A stretch of DNA of 58,555 bases, taken from NCBI RefSeq assembly GCF_014596445.1, contig NZ_MECL01000177.1, positions 1 through 58,555 on the forward strand, written 5' to 3'. This DNA is from Streptomyces sp. CBMA29. Lineage in GTDB: Bacteria; Actinomycetota; Actinomycetes; Streptomycetales; Streptomycetaceae. The notes under the pieces were generated by a model. The model was not told where the DNA came from. It did not search any database and saw only the letters and a list, made by a program, of their open reading frames with translations. The position numbers and the translations under genes were made by a program. Every line of letters starts with the position of its first letter. Positions within the stretch are counted from its first letter, which is position 1. Below, piece after piece: positions 9,401-16,277 of this stretch.

Positions 9401-9725
9401 GGTCTCGCCGCTGACCAGGCGGCACCGCACCGATCCGCGGCTCGCCGAGCGCTGGGACCTGGTGGCGTACGGCACGGAGCTGGGCACGGCGTACACCGAG
9501 CTGACCGATCCGGTGGAGCAGCGGGCCCGGCTGACCCGGCAGTCGCTGCTGGCGGCGGGCGGTGACCCGGAGGCGATGGAGCTGGACGAGGACTTCCTGA
9601 CGGCGCTGGAGTACGCGATGCCGCCGACCGGCGGGCTGGGGATCGGGGTGGACCGGCTGGTGATGTTCCTCACGGGCCGGACGATCCGTGAGACGCTGCC
9701 TTTCCCGTTGGTACGTCGCCGCTGA
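6456..9725 (+). CDS. lysX: Bifunctional lysylphosphatidylglycerol synthetase / lysyl-tRNA synthetase LysX
   Basis: 1089 residues from the ATG at 6456, preceded by GGAGGAGAGG. Residues 1-220 are several membrane segments; 230-565 are a DUF2156 transferase domain (KDSLGYFATRRDK, RGFSMALGRLGD, SLNFAVFR). Residues 561-608 are a Gly/Thr/Ala-rich linker. From about 613 onward is a class II lysyl-tRNA synthetase with an OB-fold, motif 2 (FRNEGVS near 847) and motif 3 (GLGIGVDRL near 1058). This is the mycobacterial-type LysX layout: the synthetase charges tRNA-Lys and the membrane domain passes lysine to phosphatidylglycerol, lowering surface negative charge. It lies 119 bases after its DUF2156 paralogue, in the same direction, with a tRNA-Lys gene upstream of both. 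Confidence 0.93.
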   Translation: MPGKVAWGRVAPRIPGWFGEFFGILALFCATLAVVSPLRPLLDPVRRWVEILTVPASANLAYAAFLVLLGGAMAARKRVAYWIVAVFLGLTVVANLVLIAVRDWSAIPALLITGTVLGAVIAARGEFSARVRKGAFWRALLVLVCGLAIGVLLGWGLLTLFPGTLEGGNRLRWAVNKVVGGVNDLPDIGRPPYWTNFWLGLFGAAALLCAAAALFRSQRMEAALRGDDEGRIRGLLARYGDKDSLGYFATRRDKSVVFSPSGKSAVTFRVEVGVCLASGDPLGDPEAWGPAIDAWLAHAGAYGWVPAVMGAGEEGAKAYARAGLGALELGDEAILDVTDFDLAGREMRGIRQAVHRVRRTGATTRVRRHHDLSPEELREVERLADAWRDTDTERGFSMALGRLGDPADGECLLVEALDDRGRVIALLSFVPWGHDGVSLDVMRRDRTAPNGIMEFMVTELAAGAGALGVRRVSLNFAVFRSAFEEGARIGAGPVLRMWRRLLLFFSRWWQLEAMYRSNVKYQPHWYPRFLCYADGKDMARIGLASGIAEGFVELPSLRLRRRRRSAAGGTGTGGTGTGVADGVATGVTTASVTAAAAERGRHAPADPHAPAEQVRVRLAKVEGMRRDGVDPYPVSAGPTHTLAAARTAGAGSAVAVAGRVLRVRDHGGVVFVTLRDWSGDLQTMLTRDRLGRDGLRAFASGVDLGDLLRVEGAMAVSRGGEPTAEAYSWTLTGKCLHPLPDKRRGLTDPEARVRQRYLALVVSPEARSLLTARSAAVGAVRTTLADRGFLEVETPMLQPVHGGANARPFTTHINAYDLDLYLRIAPELYLKRLCVGGVERVFELGRTFRNEGVSYKHNPEFTMLEAYQAFADYDVMLDLARELIQAAAVAANGGQTARRPDGAEVDLSGRWPVRTVFGAISRALGEEVDAGTPLARLRALCDRAGVPYGPDDGPADVALEMYERLVEERTTTPCFYKDFPAEVSPLTRRHRTDPRLAERWDLVAYGTELGTAYTELTDPVEQRARLTRQSLLAAGGDPEAMELDEDFLTALEYAMPPTGGLGIGVDRLVMFLTGRTIRETLPFPLVRRR

Positions 9726-9853
9726 CCGTGCCGCGCGGCGGGTCGCGGCGGGTTCGCGGCCGGTCGCGCGGGGGTGCGGGGCGGGTTCCGAGGGGCCGGG
9801 CGCGGGGCGGGGGCCTTGCGTCACCCGTTCGGAGCATGTTTACGGTGGTGCGC

Positions 9854-10906
9854 ATGAGGTACAAAACCGGACGATCTGGGATGTTGAGCCGCACGGCCGT
9901 ACGGCGGACCGCCGCCGCGGTGGCCACCGCGGCGCTCGCCGGGACCGCGCTCGCGGCCTGCGGCTCACAGCACGGCGGGGCCGCGGCGAGCGGGGCGGAC
10001 GACGCGCGGGCCTCGTCGCGCGGGCCGTCGTCGACCGCGTCGGGCGAGGCGTCAGGACCGGCCGCGGGCATCCCGTCCCAGCGGACCTCCGCGCCGGACG
10101 ATCCGGCCGGGGCGGGTCCGTCCGGTGCGGGTCCCACGCGGAACGATCCGTCGCAGACCGGTCCGTCGCAGACCGGTCCCGTACCGACCGATCCGTCCGG
10201 GACCGTCCCGTCGCAGACGGTCCCCGGGCAGCCGACCGGGCCCCTGGACCCCTCGGCCGGTCCCGCCGACCCCTCGGGGAGCCCCGCCACCGGCGCCCCG
10301 GCCGGCGAGTCGATCCAGCACTCCACCGAGGACGGCGGCAGGTCCGTCGCGCTGACCTTCGACGATGGCCCCGACCCGCGCTGGACCCCGCAGGTCCTGG
10401 CGCTGCTGGCCGCGCACCACGCGAAGGCGACCTTCTGCGAGATCGGCCCCAACGCCGCCGCCCACCCCGACCTGGTCCGGCGGATCACCGCGGCGGGCCA
10501 CCGGCTGTGCGACCACTCGGTGCACCACAACGAGCGGCAGAGCAGCAGGTCGGCGGCGTACAACACGCACGAGATCGTCGACGCGCAGCGCGAGATAGCC
10601 AAGGCCGCGGGCGCCGGCGCGAAGCTCTGGTACTACCGGGCGCCCGGCGGCGACTTCACCCCGACGATCCGTCACATCGCCGCCGGCCACGGGCTGCGCC
10701 CGCTGGGCTGGACGGTGGACTCCCGCGACTGGGAGCGGCCCGGCACCGCCAAGGTGCTGGCGAACATCGACCGTCAACTGCGCCCCGGCTCCATCGTGCT
10801 GATGCACGACGGCGGCGGCGACCGCTCCCAGACGGTGCGGGCGCTGTCGCGGCTGCTGGACAGGCTCGACGCGCAGGGCTGGACATACAGCTTCCCCGCG
10901 CGCTGA
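9854..10906 (+). CDS. Lipoprotein polysaccharide deacetylase (NodB domain)
   Basis: 350 residues from the ATG at 9854. An Arg-containing N-terminus, a hydrophobic segment and the lipobox LAAC (cleavage before Cys at about residue 36) predict a membrane-anchored lipoprotein. A long linker rich in Pro, Ser, Thr and Gly with short repeats (SQTGP, DPSG) precedes a NodB domain from about residue 160. That domain has the metal/catalytic motif TFDDGPD, the HSVHH zinc ligands and the YYRAPGG motif. The expected activity is deacetylation of N-acetyl groups on peptidoglycan or other cell-wall glycans outside the membrane. It sits directly after lysX; both activities make the envelope more cationic, so a shared role in resistance to cationic antimicrobials is plausible but inferred. 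Confidence 0.9.
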   Translation: MRYKTGRSGMLSRTAVRRTAAAVATAALAGTALAACGSQHGGAAASGADDARASSRGPSSTASGEASGPAAGIPSQRTSAPDDPAGAGPSGAGPTRNDPSQTGPSQTGPVPTDPSGTVPSQTVPGQPTGPLDPSAGPADPSGSPATGAPAGESIQHSTEDGGRSVALTFDDGPDPRWTPQVLALLAAHHAKATFCEIGPNAAAHPDLVRRITAAGHRLCDHSVHHNERQSSRSAAYNTHEIVDAQREIAKAAGAGAKLWYYRAPGGDFTPTIRHIAAGHGLRPLGWTVDSRDWERPGTAKVLANIDRQLRPGSIVLMHDGGGDRSQTVRALSRLLDRLDAQGWTYSFPAR

Positions 10907-10976
10907 GCGGGGTGCGCGCGAGGTAGCGTTCAGGAGGCGTTCCCGCCATCCGTCGGTACCTCTTGGAGGCTTCACC

Positions 10977-11405
10977 ATGGCAACCACCCGCACCGCGACG
11001 ACCCAGTGGAAGGGCCCGCTGATGGGCGGCGCCGGGACCGTCTCGCTCGACACCTCGGGCGTCGGCTCGTACGACGTGACGTGGGCCTCCCGCGCGGAGG
11101 AGGCGAACGGCAAGACCAGCCCCGAGGAGCTGATCGCCGCGGCCCACTCCTCCTGCTTCTCGATGGCGCTCTCGCACGCGCTCGCGGGCGCGGGCACCCC
11201 GCCCGAGTCGGTGCAGACGCAGGCCGACGTGACCTTCCAGCCGGGTGAGGGCATCACCGGCATCGTCTTGACGGTGAAGGCGCGCGTCCCCGGCATCTCC
11301 GCCGGTGACTTCGAGGCGGCGGCGCAGGGCGCCAAGGAGAACTGCCCGGTCAGCAAGGCGCTCGCGGGCACGACGATCACGCTCAACGCCGAACTGCTGG
11401 ACTGA
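10977..11405 (+). CDS. OsmC-family hydroperoxide reductase
   Basis: 142 residues, ATG at 10977 preceded by TTGGAGG. The two redox cysteines of the OsmC/Ohr fold are present at C60 (HSSCFSMALS) and C123 (ENCPVSKAL), and the length is normal for OsmC. It should reduce organic hydroperoxides in the cytoplasm through a thiol cycle. It follows the deacetylase by 70 bases in the same direction and is convergent with the M6 protease gene. Confidence 0.93.
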   Translation: MATTRTATTQWKGPLMGGAGTVSLDTSGVGSYDVTWASRAEEANGKTSPEELIAAAHSSCFSMALSHALAGAGTPPESVQTQADVTFQPGEGITGIVLTVKARVPGISAGDFEAAAQGAKENCPVSKALAGTTITLNAELLD

Positions 11406-11425
11406 GTAAGGTTTCTGACGCCTGA

Positions 11426-12724
11426 TCAGTGGCGGGTGACGTGGATGCGCCACGCGCCCGCCGCTGTCCTTCCCAGCACCTTGAAGGTCAGCCCCGACGC
11501 CTTGTCGGTGTAGCTCTCACCGACGCCGAAGGGCGCGTCGTTCAGGGAGTTGAAGGCGCCGCTGCTGAAGTCGCAGGCGGAGGTGCGGGGATGGGCGTCC
11601 ACGACGGTCACCGGGCCCTTGCCCGAGTCGACGTCGGTACGGACCCGGTAGGCGAGCACGCCCGCGCGGCACGCGTCCTTGTCGCTGCCGAGCTGCTGCC
11701 TGGCCTCCAGGACGAAGACCCCGGTGCGGCTGTACGGGATCACGACGGCTTTGCGTCCGCCGGGGATCTCGACGGCGCCGAGTTCGTAGGTCGCGTCGGT
11801 GCGGCCGGTGACGCAGGCGATCTGGCTGTCGTCGAGCCAGCCGAGCTTCCACTTGTGCCAGGCGAACAGGTCGCCCTGTAGCCCCCAGTCGAGGGACATG
11901 CTGTCCCACTGCCCGGCGAGCGTGTCGGTGCGCGGGAAGTCGTCGGCGGCGTAGAGGTCGGGCAGGCCGAGCGCGTGGCCGTTCTCGTGGCTGAGGACGC
12001 GCGGGCCCGACTGGTCGTGGCCGTAGATGAGGGAGACCTTGTCGAGGTGGGCGCCGTCGTCGGTGGTCGCGGCGGACGCGCCGGTCCAGGTGACCGAGAG
12101 CACCGCCTCGTCGGCGGGCGGGCCCGCGTTGGGCGTGACGAGGATGTTGACCAGGTCGTAGCCGCGGAAGTCGATGGAGTGGTCGGCGACCTTCAGCAGG
12201 TCGCGCATCATCTCGGTGTGGGCGTCCCAGCCGTAGCCGCGGCCGATCCCGTACGCGCTGAACGGCCGCGGCATCCGTATGTAGCGCAGCACCGGCGTGG
12301 ACTCGTAGTCGAGGCGGCCGTACGAGCTGACGGCATACCACTTCTTGACGGCGGGGAAGAACTCGCCGTAGCGGTCGGCGGCGCTGTACTGGGCGGGCGC
12401 GTCGGGGAAGTCGATCAGCAGGGTCAGGGCGTGCAGGGTGCCGGTGGAGGGGGCGAATTCGGCGTTGGGGCCGCGGCTGGAGCTGTCGGGGAAGCCCTCG
12501 GACATGGCGACGCCGGGGACGGCCCGCAGGGCGCAGGGCCGGGCGGCGGGCGGCGGCGAGGCGTGGAGCGCGGCGGTGCGCGGGCCCGCGGAGACGGTGC
12601 TGCCGACGGCGAGCAGCCCGAGCGCGATGAGCGCGGTGCAGCGCAGTCCGGTCCGGGACAGCCGGCGCGGTCCTGACCCGGTCGTGGCCGGGCGCCGCGG
12701 TCCAGACCCCTTGGTGGAGGCCAT
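11426..12724 (-). CDS. Secreted M6-family (immune inhibitor A-like) metalloprotease, copy 1
   Basis: 432 residues from the ATG at 12724, with AGGAG upstream on the minus strand. A basic N-terminus followed by a hydrophobic stretch (LIALGLLAVGSTVSA) is a signal peptide. The zinc motif HENGH followed by ALGLPDLY lies near residue 250 and marks the M6 metalloprotease domain; the downstream WHKWKLGW motif is typical of the family. It is 40-50% similar by eye to the next gene upstream, which ends only four bases before this start, so the two are tandem paralogues in one operon. It is an extracellular protease with unknown substrate. Confidence 0.87.
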   Translation of the reverse strand: MASTKGSGPRRPATTGSGPRRLSRTGLRCTALIALGLLAVGSTVSAGPRTAALHASPPPAARPCALRAVPGVAMSEGFPDSSSRGPNAEFAPSTGTLHALTLLIDFPDAPAQYSAADRYGEFFPAVKKWYAVSSYGRLDYESTPVLRYIRMPRPFSAYGIGRGYGWDAHTEMMRDLLKVADHSIDFRGYDLVNILVTPNAGPPADEAVLSVTWTGASAATTDDGAHLDKVSLIYGHDQSGPRVLSHENGHALGLPDLYAADDFPRTDTLAGQWDSMSLDWGLQGDLFAWHKWKLGWLDDSQIACVTGRTDATYELGAVEIPGGRKAVVIPYSRTGVFVLEARQQLGSDKDACRAGVLAYRVRTDVDSGKGPVTVVDAHPRTSACDFSSGAFNSLNDAPFGVGESYTDKASGLTFKVLGRTAAGAWRIHVTRH

Positions 12725-12728
12725 GGCG

Positions 12729-14021
12729 CTAGCTCCTGTGGCCGGTGTCGTCGCCGGCGGGCGACCCCTCGACGATCTTGACCGTCCAGGTGCCGTCCGC
12801 ATGGTGGGCGGTGACCGTCACGCGGGTGGAGCCGTCGGGTACGGCGTAGGACTCCCCCACGCCCAGCGGCGCGTCGGCCAGCGGCGGGTAGACGGAGGTG
12901 GCCCGGCACGCGGAGGTGTGCGGGTGGCCGTCGATCACGGTGATGGGTCCGTCGCCCGACTCGATGTCGGAGCGCACCTTGTAGAGCAGGACGCCCTGGC
13001 GGCAGGCGGCGTGGTCGTTGCCGGTGGCGGTGCGCGCCTCGATGGCGAGGGCGGTGTCGGGCCCGGTGCGTACGACGACGAGCTTGGTGCCGCCGGGGGT
13101 CTCGTCGGGGCTGAGGTCCTGGTAGGTGGTGCCCGCGCGGGTGACGCAGCCGACCTGGTCGGAGGTGATCCAGCCGAGCTTCCACTTGTGCCAGGCGAAG
13201 GGGTCGGGGGCGAGGCCGAACTGGCTTCCCATCAGGTCCCAGTCGCCGACGTGGGTGTCCCAGTCGGCGTTGCTGCCCGCGGGCGGCCGGTAGTACAGGT
13301 CGGGCAGGTCGAAGACGTGGCCGGTCTCGTGGGCGAGCACGTTGCGGTCCGGCGGGTGCCGTTCGAAGACGGTGACGAGCCGGCGCAGCGGGGTGCCGTC
13401 GACGGTGATCGGGGTGGCGAGGTTGACGACCTTGGTGGCGTCGGAGTCCACGCCGGGCGCGTCGGGGTCGGCGACGAGGTAGACGACGTCGTAGCCGTGG
13501 AAGTCCACCACCGGGTCGGCGGCGGCGATGGCGTCGCGCAGGTAGGCGCTGCGGTCGGCGGCGTTCCAGTCGCGGCTGATCGCGTAGTCGGTGGCGGGGC
13601 GCGGCATGCGCAGCCAGCGGCTGACGGGGTGGACGCCGAGGTCGAAGCGGCCGTACGAGGCGCGGTCGAAGAAGCGGGTGGTGGCCGGGAAGTGGTCGGC
13701 GGCGACCTGCTGGGTGGTGAGGTCGGGCGCGGTGCCGGGGAAGTCGAGGAAGACCATGAGGGCCTTCATGTGGCCGGTCGGCCGGGCGTAGCCGCTCTCC
13801 CAGGTGTCGACGCCCTCGGAGTGGTGGGCGGCGGTGCGCGGCAGGAGGCAGGCGCTGCCGACGGCGGCGGACGCGGCGGGGCCGGTCGTCAGGGTCCAGG
13901 CCACCACGGCACTGAAGACGCTGAGCGCCGCCGCGACGGAGCGCAGGACACGCCGCCGCGCGCGGGGCGGTACGCCTATCGAGACGCCTGAGGAGCCTGA
14001 CGAGCTGGCTGACCGCCGCAC
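12729..14021 (-). CDS. Secreted M6-family metalloprotease, copy 2
   Basis: 430 residues from the GTG at 14021, which has GGAGG at proper spacing; in-frame codons further upstream lack one. An Arg-rich N-terminus with a hydrophobic segment ending AASA predicts secretion. The zinc site is HETGH with FDLPDLYY (about residues 226-240), and the WHKWKLGW motif is shared with the downstream paralogue. It is the first gene of a two-gene operon, with two inverted repeats in its upstream region. The Gly-to-Asp change just after the zinc site (VFDLPD versus ALGLPD) is the main difference at the active site. Confidence 0.87.
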   Translation of the reverse strand: MRRSASSSGSSGVSIGVPPRARRRVLRSVAAALSVFSAVVAWTLTTGPAASAAVGSACLLPRTAAHHSEGVDTWESGYARPTGHMKALMVFLDFPGTAPDLTTQQVAADHFPATTRFFDRASYGRFDLGVHPVSRWLRMPRPATDYAISRDWNAADRSAYLRDAIAAADPVVDFHGYDVVYLVADPDAPGVDSDATKVVNLATPITVDGTPLRRLVTVFERHPPDRNVLAHETGHVFDLPDLYYRPPAGSNADWDTHVGDWDLMGSQFGLAPDPFAWHKWKLGWITSDQVGCVTRAGTTYQDLSPDETPGGTKLVVVRTGPDTALAIEARTATGNDHAACRQGVLLYKVRSDIESGDGPITVIDGHPHTSACRATSVYPPLADAPLGVGESYAVPDGSTRVTVTAHHADGTWTVKIVEGSPAGDDTGHRS

Positions 14022-14066
14022 ATGGACCTCCGGGGAGGATTCGTGAACCCGTTCGGGACACCTCCC

Positions 14067-14087
14067 CCACATTGCTATGGAATGTGG
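14067..14087. promoter_or_regulatory. Inverted repeat upstream of the M6 protease operon
   Basis: CCACATT and AATGTGG form perfect seven-base arms around a seven-base spacer, 46 bases upstream of the GTG start of the first protease gene. It could be an operator or a leader hairpin. The position in the 303-base divergent region (14022-14324) favours regulation of the protease side. Confidence 0.5.
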
Positions 14088-14154
14088 CGAGATGTCCTGT
14101 CCGACTGCTCCAGGCGGGCGGTGCGCGGGAGGCGTACGGGCGTCGCACGAAGGT

Positions 14155-14171
14155 CATTACGGTGCGTAATG
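14155..14171. promoter_or_regulatory. Palindrome in the protease/GGDEF divergent region
   Basis: CATTACG-GTG-CGTAATG is a perfect seven-base dyad with a three-base centre, about midway between the divergent M6 protease and GGDEF-EAL genes. It has the size of a dimeric repressor site. No cognate regulator is encoded next to it. Confidence 0.45.
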
Positions 14172-14324
14172 TCCCCGGGGATGCGATCACGTGAGCGAAC
14201 CGTTCGGACACGTTCGGTCGATCCGTCAGCACACGTGCGGAGAATCACCACCAGGGCGCTGGAACACCAACTCCGCCAGCCCATATGATCGCGACCGAGA
14301 CGAGCGCGAAGCGGGGAGCGGGCC

Positions 14325-16166
14325 ATGGGCGGACCCTCGGGCGGCCCAGGTGTCGAGCCCGAAAGCACAGCACAAGTCATCACGCACAGTCACACCTCTG
14401 CCCCACGCTCCGGCGGCGGCACGGACCCGCAGCCGGGAGGACGGCCGGCCGGGCAGGGAGGTACGGCCGCGCAGGGAGGTACGGCCGCGCGGCCGGACGA
14501 CGCCGAACTGCGCGACTACCGGGCCGCCTTCGCCATCGCCCAGACCGCGATGGCGCTGCTCGCCCCTGACGGCACGGTCCTGGAGGCCAACGGCGCGCTC
14601 GGCGCGCTGCTGGGCGCCTCGCCCGAGCGGATGAGCGCCACGGGCGCCGCCGCGCTCCTCGGCCTGAGCGGCGACCGGCACGCCCGCGCCGCCTTCCACG
14701 ACGTGCTCACCGGCCGCCGCGAACGGCTGCGCTGCACGCGCGGCATCACCCGGCCCGACGGCAGCACCGTGCACGCCGAGATCACGCTGTCGCGCACCGG
14801 CGCCCGCCCGCTGCTGCTGTCCGTCGAGGACGTCGGCGAGCGGAACACCCTGCGCGAGCAGCTACGCCACCTGCGCATGCACGACCCGGTCAGCGCACTG
14901 CCCAACCGCGCGCTGTTCTTCGAGCGGCTGTCGGCAGCCGTCGGCGACCACGGCAGCCGTACCGGCCGGATCGGCCTGTGCTATCTGGACCTGGACGGCT
15001 TCAAGGCGGTCAACGACACGCTAGGCCACCGCGTCGGCGACGAACTGCTGGCCGCCGTCGGCCGCCGCCTGCTGGCCTGCGCCGAGCCCGGCGGGCACCT
15101 GGTGGCGCGGCTCGGCGGCGACGAATTCGCCCTGCTGGTACGGGACTCCACCGGTACGGGGCAGGCGACGGATCTGGCCGAGGCCGTACTGGCCGCGCTC
15201 CAGCCGCCGTTCGACGTGGGCGGCCACCGGCTCGCGGTCTCCGCCAGCATCGGCGTGGTCGAACGGGAGGCGGCGGGCACGTCGGCCACCGGTCTGATGC
15301 AGGCCGCCGACACCACGCTGTACTGGGCCAAGGCCGACGGCAAGGCGCGCTGGACGCTCTTCGACCCGGAGCGCAACGAGCACCGGATGACCCGTCAGGC
15401 CCTGTCCCGTACGCTGCGGCAGGCCGTCGAGCGCGGCGAATTCGTCCTGGACTACCAGCCGTTGGTGGCGCTGGACTCGGGCGAACTGCGCGGCGTCGAG
15501 GCGCTGGTGCGCTGGGAGCACCCGCACTTCGGGCGGCTGGCGCCCAACCGCTTCATCGGTCTCGCCGAGGAGGACGGCTCCATCGTGCAGCTCGGCCGCT
15601 GGGTGCTCGCCGAGTCCTGCCGCCAGGCCCGCGCCTGGCAACTGGCCCACCCCGAGGCACCGTTGGTGGTCAGCGTCAACGTCGCCGTACGCCAGGTCTG
15701 GGACTCCGACCTGGTCGCCGACGTCGCCGCGATCCTCGCCGACACCGGTCTGCCGCCGCGGCTGCTCCAGCTCGAACTCACCGAGTCCGCCGTGATGGGC
15801 TCCGCCGGCCGTCCCCTCCAGGCGCTGCACGCCCTGGACGAGATGGGCGTGCGGATCGCCATCGACGACTTCGGCACCGGCTACTCCAACCTCGCCTACA
15901 TGAGCCGCCTGCCGGTCTCGGCCCTGAAGCTGGACGGCTCCTTCGTGCAGGGCTTCCGCTCCGCGGAACACCCCAACCCGGCCGACGAGACCATCGTCGA
16001 GGCACTGGTCGAACTGGCCCACCGGCTCGGCCTGACGGTCACGGCGGAGTGCGTGGAGAACGCGGAGCAGGCGGAGCGCCTGCGGCGGATCGGCTGCGAC
16101 ACGGGCCAGGGCTGGCACTACTCGCGCCCTGTGGCGGCGGCGGCGATCTCCGCGCTGCTGGACTGA
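14325..16166 (+). CDS. PAS-GGDEF-EAL cyclic-di-GMP enzyme
   Basis: 613 residues. A disordered Gly/Ala-rich N-terminus (to about 60) is followed by a PAS domain (about 65-170), a GGDEF domain with intact LGGDEF (264-268) and an EAL domain with E392 in VEALVRW. The EAL domain also has ELTES, IDDFGTGYS and AECVEN, so the phosphodiesterase residues look complete. The inhibitory I-site expected five residues before GGDEF (RxxD) reads PGGH, so product inhibition is probably lost. No membrane segment is seen, so it should be a soluble enzyme making and/or breaking c-di-GMP, which controls development in Streptomyces through BldD. Convergent with the chitinase gene. Confidence 0.93.
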   Translation: MGGPSGGPGVEPESTAQVITHSHTSAPRSGGGTDPQPGGRPAGQGGTAAQGGTAARPDDAELRDYRAAFAIAQTAMALLAPDGTVLEANGALGALLGASPERMSATGAAALLGLSGDRHARAAFHDVLTGRRERLRCTRGITRPDGSTVHAEITLSRTGARPLLLSVEDVGERNTLREQLRHLRMHDPVSALPNRALFFERLSAAVGDHGSRTGRIGLCYLDLDGFKAVNDTLGHRVGDELLAAVGRRLLACAEPGGHLVARLGGDEFALLVRDSTGTGQATDLAEAVLAALQPPFDVGGHRLAVSASIGVVEREAAGTSATGLMQAADTTLYWAKADGKARWTLFDPERNEHRMTRQALSRTLRQAVERGEFVLDYQPLVALDSGELRGVEALVRWEHPHFGRLAPNRFIGLAEEDGSIVQLGRWVLAESCRQARAWQLAHPEAPLVVSVNVAVRQVWDSDLVADVAAILADTGLPPRLLQLELTESAVMGSAGRPLQALHALDEMGVRIAIDDFGTGYSNLAYMSRLPVSALKLDGSFVQGFRSAEHPNPADETIVEALVELAHRLGLTVTAECVENAEQAERLRRIGCDTGQGWHYSRPVAAAAISALLD

Positions 16167-16215
16167 GCCCGCGGACGGCGCGCGCCGCCGGACGACGGTG
16201 GCAGGCGGAAGGGGC

Positions 16216-16244
16216 CCGCGTCCTTGGGGGGAGTAAGGACGCGG
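16216..16244. terminator. Bidirectional terminator between GGDEF-EAL and chitinase genes
   Basis: CCGCGTCCTT and AAGGACGCGG form perfect ten-base arms around a nine-base loop, located between the two convergent stops. Confidence 0.8.
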
Positions 16245-16277
16245 ACCCCGGGTCATGCGGTCAGGAGGTGAGCGGGG

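Noticed and set aside
6333..9824. 1163-codon open frame antisense to lysX
   Set aside because: Same reasoning: low-complexity Arg/His/Pro/Gln content, while the plus-strand frame has full LysX motifs.
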